Positions 1 through 9,068 of a DNA stretch of 56,305 nucleotides are shown in pieces; the stretch's first letter is position 1, and each line of letters opens with the position of its first letter. The translations under genes and the position numbers were made by a program. The notes under the pieces are model-generated. The model was not told the origin of the DNA and did not search any database. It saw nothing but the letters and a program-made list of their open reading frames with translations. The stretch spans positions 1 through 56,305 of the forward strand of contig JAQBNY010000075.1 in NCBI GenBank assembly GCA_028288315.1. The letters run 5' to 3'. Source of the stretch: Mucilaginibacter sp. GTDB lineage: Bacteria; Bacteroidota; Bacteroidia; Sphingobacteriales; Sphingobacteriaceae.

Positions 1-2
1 CA

Positions 3-1610
3 GCATTGGATTTAGGTAGTGGTTTAACCGTGCAGGACCAGCAAACCGTTTATTCAAACTTATATAGTTATTTAAATTACAATCATAGTTTTGGCGGTCA
101 TAGTATAAAGGCTCAGGCAGGTTATAGTATTGAACAAAGTAAATATCAATATCTTAAGGGATACCGTAAAGAGTTTACAGATCCAAGTTTAAGAGAATTA
201 AACGCGGGGAGCCCTTCTATTCAAAGCGCAGAAGGTACAGGTAACCAGTGGGGATTAATGTCTTATTTCGGACGTTTGAATTATAATTTTAAAGAACGCT
301 ATTTACTGGAAGGTAACGTACGCTATGATGGTAGTACAAAATTTGATACAAATAACAGATGGGGCGTATTCCCATCGTTTTCAGCCGGATGGAGGGTTAC
401 CGAAGAGCCGTTTGTTAAACAACTTAACATGGCATGGCTTAATAATTTTAAATTAAGAGGTTCATGGGGTAAATTAGGTAACCAAAATATTGTGATTAAT
501 AATATTTCCCAAAATTACCCTTACCAGGCGTTACTCAATCTAACTGGTAATTACTCTTTTGACAATTCTTCATTATCAAGCGGCGTAGCTCAAACCGCAT
601 TAAACAATCCGGTAATTCAATGGGAAACCGTTACAATGACCGATGTTGGTTTAGATCTGACGCTTTTTAGAAACTTTAATCTTACTGCAGACTGGTATAA
701 GAAAAGAACTTCAGATATTTTAAGGCAGTCGCAAGTTACAGCAATTGTAGGTTTAAGCGCTCCGACAATAAATGACGGTGTAGTTGATAACACAGGAGTT
801 GAGCTCGGCCTGTCATACGGTAACACAATTACAGGCGGTGCACTAAGCGGTTTTACTTATAATTTAGGTATAAACGTTGATCATAATACCAATAAGCTGG
901 TAAAATTTGGTCAGCAGGAAATTGGCAGCTATACCATTAATCAAAATGGCCAGCCATGGAACTCTTTTTATATGTTACAGGTAGCTGGTATCTTCCAGAG
1001 TGCAGCAGAGGTGCAAAATTCACCCAAGCAGTATAGTGACAATACATTGCCCGGCGACCTTAAGTATAAAGATGTGAATGGCGATGGAAAAATTGATGAC
1101 AATGACCGTACTATCGTATCTGGAGCTTTTCCAAAGCTAAACTACTCATTTAACCTTTCTGCAAGCTTTAAAGGGTTTGATTTATCGGCCATGATGCAAG
1201 GCGTATATGGGGTTAAATACTTTGTAAATAATTGGGGTACAATTCCATTTGTACAAGGGGCCCCTCCAACAACAGATTGGCTAAACAGATGGACCCCTGA
1301 GCATCCTTCAACCACTATGCCACGCATGTATTGGGGATGGAGTGCACCACAAAAGATTACCAGGCCATCAACTTACTTCTTGCAGGACGGGTCTTATTTA
1401 AGGCTTAAAAATTTAGTTTTTGGGTATACTATACCTGCTAAGGTAACTCAAAAAATAGGAGTTAGCAGATTAAGGTTCTACTTTTCAGGAGATAACCTGC
1501 TTACGATTACTAAATACCGTGGCCTTGATCCTGAACGCAACTCGAGCGGAAACTTCTTAGTGTACCCGCAAAATAAAATTTATTCATTTGGTGTAAATGT
1601 TACTTTTTAA
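3..1610 (+). CDS. SusC/RagA-family TonB-dependent outer-membrane transporter (5' truncated)
   Basis: This is the C-terminal part of a SusC-type beta-barrel; the reading frame is open to the window edge, so the true start, signal peptide, carboxypeptidase-like domain and plug lie upstream. The visible 535 or so codons show the typical barrel pattern of alternating aromatic and polar residues. They include a GDLKYKDVNGDGKIDDNDR segment (around residue 350), which is very characteristic of SusC/RagA proteins, and the protein ends in an aromatic Phe as outer-membrane barrels usually do. SusC proteins import oligosaccharides bound by the partner SusD lipoprotein, powered by TonB. The susD gene follows after 10 bases, so the pair is surely one operon. 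The substrate cannot be read from this part; the downstream fucosidase and fuconate dehydratase point to a fucose-containing glycan. Confidence 0.95.
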   Translation, partial: ALDLGSGLTVQDQQTVYSNLYSYLNYNHSFGGHSIKAQAGYSIEQSKYQYLKGYRKEFTDPSLRELNAGSPSIQSAEGTGNQWGLMSYFGRLNYNFKERYLLEGNVRYDGSTKFDTNNRWGVFPSFSAGWRVTEEPFVKQLNMAWLNNFKLRGSWGKLGNQNIVINNISQNYPYQALLNLTGNYSFDNSSLSSGVAQTALNNPVIQWETVTMTDVGLDLTLFRNFNLTADWYKKRTSDILRQSQVTAIVGLSAPTINDGVVDNTGVELGLSYGNTITGGALSGFTYNLGINVDHNTNKLVKFGQQEIGSYTINQNGQPWNSFYMLQVAGIFQSAAEVQNSPKQYSDNTLPGDLKYKDVNGDGKIDDNDRTIVSGAFPKLNYSFNLSASFKGFDLSAMMQGVYGVKYFVNNWGTIPFVQGAPPTTDWLNRWTPEHPSTTMPRMYWGWSAPQKITRPSTYFLQDGSYLRLKNLVFGYTIPAKVTQKIGVSRLRFYFSGDNLLTITKYRGLDPERNSSGNFLVYPQNKIYSFGVNVTF

Positions 1611-1620
1611 TCTGCCATAT

Positions 1621-3135
1621 ATGAAAACCAAGATTATAATAATCCTATTTTTTGCAGCACTGAGTTTAAGTGCCTGTAAAAAAACGCTTGATCTGTATCC
1701 GCTGGATCAGATCGCAAGCGCTACCTTTTGGAAATCAAAAGGCGATTTTGACAAAGGACTTGCTGCTGTTTATTCTACACTTCAGGTTGAAGAATTTGCA
1801 GTAGGCTTGACGTTCCGCGACTGTTTAACTGATAATGCTTATGCGCAATTTAATAGCGGTAACGTAAATAATATTAATGGCGGAAATTTAACACCATCAA
1901 CTGGTGGGTTTCAGCAATCAATTTATAATGATAGTTATACCGGAATTGCCAGAATAAATAATTTTCTACAACAACTGAACGCTTACTCGGGTGCTGATGT
2001 AACCGACGACGTAAGAAAGCAATTTGAGGGGGAAGTAAAGTTTATAAGGGCATTTTATTATTTCCAGTTATATTCTATTTACGGTGATGTTCCACTGGTT
2101 TTAGAACCACTAACTTTAGCTACTCAAAAGCAAGCAAAAGTTCCTGCGGCAAAAGTTTTGGAACAGATTTTAGCTGACCTGGATTATGGTATAGCTAATT
2201 TGAGCACTAACGCTTATGGGCAAAACAGCGGACATGCTACTTCTTCAACGGCTCAGGCCTTTAAAGCAAGAGTGTTGTTGTTTGCTGCTTACGGTTCTAC
2301 AGGCACACCGGATCCAGCTATATTAACACAGGTTAGGGATCTTTGCCAGCAGGTTATGACAAAGTATTCTCTCACCAAAAACTTTGAAGACAATTTTAGA
2401 GATGCAACCCAAAAGGGTAATACAGAAATTATCTTTTCTATCAATTTTCTGGCTCCAAATAATGCCTCGCCGCTGGATATGTACTATGGCGACTGGGTTG
2501 CGGCAGGACCTCTTAAGAATTTTGTTAATGATTTTGAGTGTACAGATGGCTTGCCTTATGGTGTATCTCCGCTCACTAACACAAGTGCGCCTTTTACCAA
2601 CCGCGACCCAAGACTGGCAAAGACCGTTTTTGTCGATCATCCTGATTTTGGTAACGGATTAGTGCACTTTCCTTCTAACCCAAGGGCTACAGGATATGGC
2701 GTTATCAAATTTTTGGAACCGGGTAATATTCCGTTTGGTTTTTCAACACTTAGTCAGCAGGATATTGTAGTTATGCGTTTAGGCGAAGTAATGTTAATGT
2801 ACGCCGAAGCACAAAATGAACTGCTGGGTCCTGATGTTACAGTTTATAAAGCCACTACAGATCTCCGTGCACGTGTTAATATGCCTCCATTTCCGGCCGG
2901 TTTAACCCAAAGCCAAATGAGAGACAGAATTCGCCACGAACGCAGAGTAGAATTGGCGTTTGAAGGCTTGCATTATTATGACCTGATAAGGTGGCATACA
3001 GCTAACCAGGTACTAAACAATATTACAGACGGTTTACAGCCATACCATTTTGAGGATAAATTTTACAAATGGCCACTTCCACAAATAGAAATAGATAAAA
3101 GTGGTGGTGTATTAGTTCAAAATCCAAACTATTAA
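1621..3135 (+). CDS. RagB/SusD-family glycan-binding lipoprotein
   Basis: A 504-residue protein with a lipoprotein signal: a hydrophobic stretch ending in LSLSACKK, with the lipidated Cys at about residue 19. The start at 1621 is chosen because it gives a clean signal peptide; an in-frame TTG at 1597 would add eight residues and overlap susC. The N-terminal KTLDLYPLDQIASATFW segment and the C-terminal RHERRVELAFEGLHYYDLIRW segment are hallmarks of SusD/RagB. The protein sits on the cell surface as a lid on the SusC barrel and captures glycan. It is followed by a long intercistronic hairpin before the catabolic genes, which may set a higher level of susCD mRNA relative to downstream genes. Confidence 0.95.
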   Translation: MKTKIIIILFFAALSLSACKKTLDLYPLDQIASATFWKSKGDFDKGLAAVYSTLQVEEFAVGLTFRDCLTDNAYAQFNSGNVNNINGGNLTPSTGGFQQSIYNDSYTGIARINNFLQQLNAYSGADVTDDVRKQFEGEVKFIRAFYYFQLYSIYGDVPLVLEPLTLATQKQAKVPAAKVLEQILADLDYGIANLSTNAYGQNSGHATSSTAQAFKARVLLFAAYGSTGTPDPAILTQVRDLCQQVMTKYSLTKNFEDNFRDATQKGNTEIIFSINFLAPNNASPLDMYYGDWVAAGPLKNFVNDFECTDGLPYGVSPLTNTSAPFTNRDPRLAKTVFVDHPDFGNGLVHFPSNPRATGYGVIKFLEPGNIPFGFSTLSQQDIVVMRLGEVMLMYAEAQNELLGPDVTVYKATTDLRARVNMPPFPAGLTQSQMRDRIRHERRVELAFEGLHYYDLIRWHTANQVLNNITDGLQPYHFEDKFYKWPLPQIEIDKSGGVLVQNPNY

Positions 3136-3141
3136 TAATAT

Positions 3142-3176
3142 TATTCAAGGGGTTACCTCAGGTAGCTCCTTGAATA
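3142..3176 (+). promoter_or_regulatory. Long intercistronic stem-loop after susD
   Basis: An inverted repeat of 16 pairs with a 3-base loop: the left arm TATTCAAGGGGTTACC (3142-3157) pairs with GGTAGCTCCTTGAATA (3161-3176), with two G-U wobbles. No T-tract follows, so it is not a standard intrinsic terminator. It more likely protects the 3' end of susCD mRNA or partly attenuates downstream expression; both are inferences. Confidence 0.6.
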
Positions 3177-3249
3177 CTTATTTATATTAAAAACATATTT
3201 ATGCTGATAGCCGGCACTCTGCTTGTAGCAAACAATTACGCACACCAGT

Positions 3250-4065
3250 ATGCAATTATTAAAAGATAAGGTTGTTTTTTTAACCGGTGGTACCGAAGGT
3301 ATAGGTTATGAATGCGCTAAAACATATTATAAAGCCGGAGCAAAAGTTAGCATTATAACACATAAAGAAGATAGTCTGCAGCAATGCCGTAGCAAGTTCT
3401 TTAATGATGATATCCATTACATTCTGGCCGATGTTTCACACCCGGAAGATGTTAACCGGGCTATTAATGAAACAATTGCCAGGTATGGGAAAATAGACGC
3501 TATTCATAACAATGCAGGGGTTTCAAATCCTTCAAAAACAGTATGCAACACTACTAATGATGAGTGGGATAAAGTATTTAACGTGAATGTTAAAGGTATT
3601 TATCACACCACTAAGTATGGCATTGAGGCATTAAAACAAAGTAAGGGTACTATATTAAATACAAGCAGCTTAGTGGGTAGCATTGGACAGGAGCTGCATG
3701 CTGCTTATACAGCCACAAAAGGTGCTGTTAGTGCACTTACCAAATCAATGGCGCTTGATTATGCTCCCTTTAACATTCGTGTTAATGCTGTGGCGCCTGC
3801 CGGAGTATGGACACCTATGTTAAGGCGATGGAGTAATCAGCAACCTAATGTTGGCCAGATAGAAAATTATTTAAATGAGATACATCCCCTGGGATATTGT
3901 CCGGAAGGCGATGTGGTGGCTGATGTTTGCCTTTTCCTGATATCAGAACAAGCGCGGTTTATTACAGGCTGCATATTGCCGGTATCTGGCGGAGCGGAGT
4001 TAGGTTACAGGAGGTTCATGGATCAGCAGGGGGAAAAAGGTGATGCTATATTACCTGTTGATTAA
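3250..4065 (+). CDS. SDR-family NAD(P)-dependent oxidoreductase, probable step in L-fucose catabolism
   Basis: A 271-residue classical short-chain dehydrogenase. The cofactor motif TGGTEGIG lies at residues 12-19, NNAG at 87-90, the catalytic Ser at about 139-140, and the YxxxK pair at Tyr153 and Lys157. A PAGVWTPM stretch follows, as expected after the last Rossmann strand. The gene ends 14 bases before an L-fuconate dehydratase, so the likely job is either L-fucose dehydrogenase or 2-keto-3-deoxy-L-fuconate dehydrogenase; the sequence alone does not decide between them. It is cytoplasmic and co-transcribed with the next three genes. No lactonase or mutarotase gene is visible nearby. Confidence 0.85.
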   Translation: MQLLKDKVVFLTGGTEGIGYECAKTYYKAGAKVSIITHKEDSLQQCRSKFFNDDIHYILADVSHPEDVNRAINETIARYGKIDAIHNNAGVSNPSKTVCNTTNDEWDKVFNVNVKGIYHTTKYGIEALKQSKGTILNTSSLVGSIGQELHAAYTATKGAVSALTKSMALDYAPFNIRVNAVAPAGVWTPMLRRWSNQQPNVGQIENYLNEIHPLGYCPEGDVVADVCLFLISEQARFITGCILPVSGGAELGYRRFMDQQGEKGDAILPVD

Positions 4066-4079
4066 AAAGTGGAGAAATA

Positions 4080-5312
4080 ATGATCAATAAGATACATGTA
4101 TCAGATGTACGCTATCCACTGCAAGGTAATGCTGGTAGTGATGCCATACACCGCGACCCGGTATATTCTTATGCGGTAACAAAGTTACGGGATGATAGCG
4201 GTATTACAGGCATCGGTTTTGCCTTTACCTTAGGAGAAGGGAATGACCTGGTATGTAAAGCAGCAGAATATTATGCACGCCAATTAGTAGGAGAGGATAT
4301 TGAAGAAATGATGGCCAATTTTGGCGAACTTTTTAATAAGCTTTCTAACGATCAGCAATTCCGTTGGCTGGGGCCACATAAAGGTGTTGTACATTTAGCA
4401 TTAGCATCTGTAACTAATGCTTGTTATGATCTGTGGGCTAAGAAACGAGGTGTACCATTATGGAAGCTGCTGATAGATCTTTCGCCGGAGCAAATTGTGA
4501 ATACACTTGATCTTTCTTATCTGGAAGATGAGTTAACCACCGCGCAGGCGCTGGAGATGTTGAAAGGCCAACAATCTAACAGAGAAGAAAGAAAGTCTAT
4601 ATTAGATAAAGGTTACCCGGGTTATGATACCTCTATAGGTTGGTTCAATTATCCTGATGAAATGGTTAGGGAGAATTGCAAAAAGGCATTAGGCGAAGGC
4701 TTTACCGCCATGAAGTTAAAGGTAGGTTCTGCCGATCCTGATAGGGACATCCGCAGAGCGCACATTGTACGTGACGTAGCAGGCGAAGATATAAAAGTGA
4801 TGTTGGATGCCAACCAGCAATGGAACCTGCCACAAGCTATAGATATTTGTACCAGGTTAAAGGGCATGAACCCTTATTGGATAGAAGAGCCAACGCATCC
4901 GGACGATGTTAATGCACATACCAAACTGGCAAAGGCAATAGCTCCGGTTAAGCTTGCCCTTGGTGAGCATGTGCCAAATAAAATCATTTTTAAAAATTAT
5001 TTACAGTCGGGCTCATCTTCATTTATGCAGGTTGATGCAGTACGCGTTGGTGGAGTAAGCGAGTTTATAACTATTAGTTTGTTATGTAAAAAGTTTGGTG
5101 TGCCAGTAGTACCCCATGTGGGCGATATGGGTCAGTTACATCAACATTTAGTATTATTTAACCATATTGCAATGGGACATGAAGCTTTGTTTCTGGAGCA
5201 TATTCCACACTTGCAAAAGCACTTTGTACATCCTGCACAAATTATTAACGGCGTTTACAAAACACCACAGGAGCCTGGCAGTAGTTGCGACCTGGTTGTT
5301 TTAAAAGATTAA
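4080..5312 (+). CDS. L-fuconate dehydratase (enolase superfamily, mandelate racemase group)
   Basis: A 410-residue enolase-superfamily enzyme. The catalytic set can be placed: the KxK motif at Lys212 and Lys214 (MKLKVG), metal ligands Asp243 (MLDANQQW), Glu269 (WIEEPTHPDD) and Glu296 (LGEHVP), and the His/Asp dyad Asp319 and His346 (VVPHVG). Segments such as NDQQFRWLGPHKGV and TPEQ/SPEQIVNTLD match the L-fuconate dehydratase subgroup as I recall it from Xanthomonas, including one consistent residue offset along the active site. The enzyme dehydrates L-fuconate to 2-keto-3-deoxy-L-fuconate in the non-phosphorylative pathway. Its place beside an SDR, a sugar symporter and a GH95 fucosidase supports this. 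Related acid-sugar dehydratases remain possible. Confidence 0.88.
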   Translation: MINKIHVSDVRYPLQGNAGSDAIHRDPVYSYAVTKLRDDSGITGIGFAFTLGEGNDLVCKAAEYYARQLVGEDIEEMMANFGELFNKLSNDQQFRWLGPHKGVVHLALASVTNACYDLWAKKRGVPLWKLLIDLSPEQIVNTLDLSYLEDELTTAQALEMLKGQQSNREERKSILDKGYPGYDTSIGWFNYPDEMVRENCKKALGEGFTAMKLKVGSADPDRDIRRAHIVRDVAGEDIKVMLDANQQWNLPQAIDICTRLKGMNPYWIEEPTHPDDVNAHTKLAKAIAPVKLALGEHVPNKIIFKNYLQSGSSSFMQVDAVRVGGVSEFITISLLCKKFGVPVVPHVGDMGQLHQHLVLFNHIAMGHEALFLEHIPHLQKHFVHPAQIINGVYKTPQEPGSSCDLVVLKD

Positions 5313-5330
5313 TTTTACGAAATAGCATAT

Positions 5331-6983
5331 ATGATAGGATCCTTTGATGCCACCATTAGCATTTTATATGTAATCATTATCCTCATCATTGGCTTATGGA
5401 CAGGTTTAAAGCATCGTTCATTAACTAATAAAGCAAATGTGGCCAACGGTTATTTTCTGGCTGGTAAAAGCTTACGCTGGCCAATGATTGGGCTGGCACT
5501 TTTTGCAACAAATATATCCTGTGTGCATTTGGTGAGCCTTGCTCAAAGCGGTTTCGATACTGGCTTACTCAACGGTACTTTTGAATGGATGGCAGCATTC
5601 ACACTTATTTTGCTTGCTCTGTTCTTTGTACCCTTCTATATCAAATCTGGTGTATCTACCTTGCCTGATTTTTTAGAAAAACGTTATAACACTGCAAGTA
5701 GAGACTGGCTGACCTTTATATCAATACTATCGGCCATTATTATTCATATCTCGTTCTCTTTGCTGGCAGGTGGTATTGTTTTACAAACGTTATTCGGTGT
5801 AAACATGTACACCAGCGTAATTATTATAGCAGTTATTACTACGGTTTACACAGTGGTTGGCGGCTTAAAAGCAGTAGTTGTTACCGAATCTATCCAAACT
5901 GTAGTATTGTTAAGCGGTGCGGTTATCATGAGTGTGGTTGCCTACAATAAAATGGGCGGTTGGAATAATATGGTAGGAGTTATGCAGCAAAAAAACGAAT
6001 TAAGCAGACTATCAATGATGCGGCCACATGGCGATAGCAGTGGTTTACCCTGGTATGCTGTTATATTAGGTTACCCGGTATTAGGCATTTGGTATTGGTG
6101 TGCCGATCAAACAATTGTTCAACGTGTTTTAGGCGCTAAGGATGAGAATAATGCAAGGGTTGGGCCTTTGTTTTGCGGTTTTATAAAGATACTACCGGTG
6201 TTTATTTTTGTTATGCCTGGCCTGTTTGCCTATGCCTTGTACCAAACCGGGCATTTAGATGTAAGCAGTTTAACAACCATGGTTGCAGGTAAAGAAGTAG
6301 TTAATAGTAAAGGAATTTATACCCTGATGATATTGCAGCTGATTCCAAAAGGATTGGCGGGGATATTGGTTGCCGCTTTGCTATCGGGTTTAATGAGCCA
6401 GATATCGGGAGCTCTCAATTCTATTTCAACTATGGTGAGTTATGATATCTATAAACGTTATAAACCGGGGGCTACAGATGGAAACCTGGTTACGGCAGGT
6501 AAAATAGCGGCCGGTTTATCATTTGTGCTATCATTACTGCTATTGCCACTGCTAAATAATTACGAAAGTATTTTTAACGGACTTAATGATATTATTGCTC
6601 ACATTGCGCCACCCATTACATGTGTGTTTTTATTAGGTGTTTTCTGGGGGAAGGCATCTGCCAAATCTGCCCAGCTCACTTTATATATTGGATCTGCGGC
6701 CGGAGTATTGGTTTTTGCTTATAGTAAGCTATTGCCGCATACGTTAATAGGGCAGGTGCCATTTATGATGATGGCGTTTTACCTGTTTGTTTTTTGTTTA
6801 GTAGTACAGGTAAGCCTTTCATTTGCATTTCCGGTAAAGCATACTATTGAAAGTGTAAAGCTCTATTGGAGATCGCCATTTGCAGCTTTACAAAGCCCCG
6901 GATGGGCAGGATTTGGTAATTACAAGTTTCTATCTGTATTACTAATCTCGGTAATGGTTGTATTATTCTGGGTTTTTAGATAA
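5331..6983 (+). CDS. Sodium:solute symporter (SSS/SLC5 family), probable fucose or monosaccharide importer
   Basis: A 550-residue inner-membrane protein with about 13-14 hydrophobic segments. The pattern is that of the SSS family: the first helix near residues 5-25, a FLAGKSLRWPMIGLALFATNIS segment that forms part of the sodium site region, and WYWCADQTIVQRVLGAKD near residue 260, which is typical of SGLT-like sugar transporters. It follows the dehydratase by 18 bases and precedes the esterase by 20, so it belongs to the same operon. The likely role is sodium-driven uptake of the monosaccharide (L-fucose or galactose) released in the periplasm by the glycosidases. The substrate is inferred from context only. 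Confidence 0.88.
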   Translation: MIGSFDATISILYVIIILIIGLWTGLKHRSLTNKANVANGYFLAGKSLRWPMIGLALFATNISCVHLVSLAQSGFDTGLLNGTFEWMAAFTLILLALFFVPFYIKSGVSTLPDFLEKRYNTASRDWLTFISILSAIIIHISFSLLAGGIVLQTLFGVNMYTSVIIIAVITTVYTVVGGLKAVVVTESIQTVVLLSGAVIMSVVAYNKMGGWNNMVGVMQQKNELSRLSMMRPHGDSSGLPWYAVILGYPVLGIWYWCADQTIVQRVLGAKDENNARVGPLFCGFIKILPVFIFVMPGLFAYALYQTGHLDVSSLTTMVAGKEVVNSKGIYTLMILQLIPKGLAGILVAALLSGLMSQISGALNSISTMVSYDIYKRYKPGATDGNLVTAGKIAAGLSFVLSLLLLPLLNNYESIFNGLNDIIAHIAPPITCVFLLGVFWGKASAKSAQLTLYIGSAAGVLVFAYSKLLPHTLIGQVPFMMMAFYLFVFCLVVQVSLSFAFPVKHTIESVKLYWRSPFAALQSPGWAGFGNYKFLSVLLISVMVVLFWVFR

Positions 6984-7003
6984 CAATTGTCAAACAAGCA
7001 AGA

Positions 7004-8941
7004 ATGTTAAAATATTTTTTCACCCTTATTATTTCTGTGTGTTTTTTGCCTTCATTAAAGGCGCAGTCATCTGGTAAAGCTACCTGGAAGGGTTTTCAAC
7101 GTATTGATTTTAGCATTAACCAACATACTGCATATTATGTGAAACCGGTTCATCCGTTACAAGGTAATCCTTGGGTTTGGCGGTCTTCATTTGCAAACTG
7201 GCATACCGATATAGATAGTATTTTGCTCACAAAAGGTTTTTATGTAGCCTATATTAATGTAGATGACCAATATGGCAGTCCGCAGGCTATGCAGGTTTGG
7301 GATAAGTTTTATGCTTACTTATTAAAAAATGCGTCGCTATCTTCAAGGCCTGCATTAGAGGCTGTAAGCCGTGGCGCATTGTATGCGTATGCCTGGGCAA
7401 AGCGCAACCCAGATAAGGTGAGCTGTATTTATGCCGAAACACCGGTTTGCGACTTTAAAAGCTGGCCCGGTGGAAAAGGTACAAGTATGCGAGATACTAC
7501 AGCCTGGAAACAATTGAAGCTGGCATACCAGTTTACAGAACAACAGGCCCTTGATTATAAAGATAACCCTGTTGATAATCTGGAAGGAATGGCATCTTTC
7601 GGCATTCCAATACTGCATGTTATTAGCACGAAAGATAAATTAGTGCCTCCGCCAGAGAATACTTATCCCTTATTTGAAAAGTATAGAGCACTGGGAGGAA
7701 ACGCTACTACTGAGGTAATGGATAAGGAACCTCAGGAAATGTCAGGTCACCATTTTAATATTGAGCATCCCGAGAAATTTGCCGGTTTTATAATGAATAA
7801 CTCGTATCCTGTTAAACAGTTGTTACCATATCAAAACTATTATTCAGAAAGGGGAGGGATAAATGATTTTCTTGCCGTTATCTCTAAAAAACAATCGGCA
7901 ACGGTTGCATTTTTAGGCGGTTCTCTTACTTTTAACCCCGGCTGGCGTGACAAGGTTACTGAATACCTAAAAGAGAATTTTCCCAAAACCAAGTTTCGGT
8001 TTATTCAAGCGGGAATACCATCATTAGGAAGCTTACCACATGCATTTCGCCTGAAACGCGATCTGTTAGACTCTGGCAATGTTGACTTACTATTTGTAGA
8101 AGCTGCCGTAAATGACAGGGTAAATGGTACCGATAGTATTACTCAGGTTCGCGATCTTGAAGGAATAGTACGGCATGCAAAACGTGCTAACCCGTTAATG
8201 GATATTATCCTGATGTCCTTTGCTGATCCGGACAAGAACGGAGACTATGAGAAAGGAAAAACGCCTGCCGAAGTGTCTAATCACGAATTAGTAGCCAATC
8301 ATTATAATTTGCCATCCATCAACCTCGCAAAAGAGGTTTATGATAAAATTAAAAATAAGGAATTTAACTGGAAACAAGACTTTAAAGATCTACACCCGTC
8401 TCCGTTTGGGCAGGAACTATACTTTGCAACTATAAAAAGCTTATTGCAAAAATGCATAGACCAACCTGTTACCAAACAGGTTATCAATCCTTTATCCAAG
8501 CCTTTAAATACAGCAAGTTTTGAACATGGGGGTTACTATAATATAACTAATGCAAAACACGACCAAAGCTGGACACTCAACAATAACTGGATACCTACAG
8601 ATCAATTGGGTACCCGCCCTGGTTTTGTAAATATCCCTGTGTTATCTGCAGATAAGCCCGGCTCCGAGCTAACGCTTTCTTTCAATGGAACAGCTATTGG
8701 TATGGGTGTTGTATCAGGCGGAGATGCGGGGATAGTTTCTTATTCAATTGATGGTAGTAAATATAAGGATATAGACTTGTTTACGGCCTGGAGCAATATG
8801 TTGCATTTACCATGGTATGTGCTTTTTAATGGCAACCTAAACAAGGGGAAGCATATTTTAAAGTTAAAAATAGCCGATCATAATAATGCAAAAAGTAAAG
8901 GCAATGCCTGCAGAATAGTATATTTTTTGAGGAATGAATAA
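7004..8941 (+). CDS. Secreted two-domain esterase: alpha/beta hydrolase fused to SGNH hydrolase
   Basis: A 645-residue protein with a signal peptide ending near PSLKAQ (residue 21). Residues 25-270 look like an alpha/beta hydrolase: Ser122 lies in the elbow AVSRGAL, an acid is likely in ISTKDKLVPP (Asp211), and His residues lie near 249-255. Residues 295-475 look like an SGNH hydrolase: Ser307 lies in FLGGSLTF (the usual GDSL Asp is Gly here), Asn370 in EAAVND, and the Asp/His pair is Asp462 and His464 in DLHPSPFG. Residues 500-645 look like a beta-sandwich. A fused esterase next to GH95 suggests removal of acyl groups from a decorated glycan such as acetylated fucogalactosyl side chains. It recalls CE20-type enzymes, but I could not verify that. 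Confidence 0.78.
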   Translation: MLKYFFTLIISVCFLPSLKAQSSGKATWKGFQRIDFSINQHTAYYVKPVHPLQGNPWVWRSSFANWHTDIDSILLTKGFYVAYINVDDQYGSPQAMQVWDKFYAYLLKNASLSSRPALEAVSRGALYAYAWAKRNPDKVSCIYAETPVCDFKSWPGGKGTSMRDTTAWKQLKLAYQFTEQQALDYKDNPVDNLEGMASFGIPILHVISTKDKLVPPPENTYPLFEKYRALGGNATTEVMDKEPQEMSGHHFNIEHPEKFAGFIMNNSYPVKQLLPYQNYYSERGGINDFLAVISKKQSATVAFLGGSLTFNPGWRDKVTEYLKENFPKTKFRFIQAGIPSLGSLPHAFRLKRDLLDSGNVDLLFVEAAVNDRVNGTDSITQVRDLEGIVRHAKRANPLMDIILMSFADPDKNGDYEKGKTPAEVSNHELVANHYNLPSINLAKEVYDKIKNKEFNWKQDFKDLHPSPFGQELYFATIKSLLQKCIDQPVTKQVINPLSKPLNTASFEHGGYYNITNAKHDQSWTLNNNWIPTDQLGTRPGFVNIPVLSADKPGSELTLSFNGTAIGMGVVSGGDAGIVSYSIDGSKYKDIDLFTAWSNMLHLPWYVLFNGNLNKGKHILKLKIADHNNAKSKGNACRIVYFLRNE

Positions 8942-9033
8942 TCCATTTATTTGCAGGTTTTATCCATTTTAAACAGGGATATAATCTTATATTTTTAATT
9001 AACCAATTATTAATGCAACTGTTAATATAACCG

Positions 9034-9046
9034 ATATCCGGGATAT
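9034..9046. promoter_or_regulatory. Short palindrome upstream of the GH95 gene
   Basis: A perfect inverted repeat ATATCC-G-GGATAT lies 22 bases before the GH95 start, inside the 127-bp gap that separates it from the esterase. The gap is larger than others in this operon and could hold a promoter or operator. No clear TAnnTTTG box is present, so the role is unknown. Confidence 0.3.
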
Positions 9047-9068
9047 TTACAGTCCAAAAGCTTAGATC

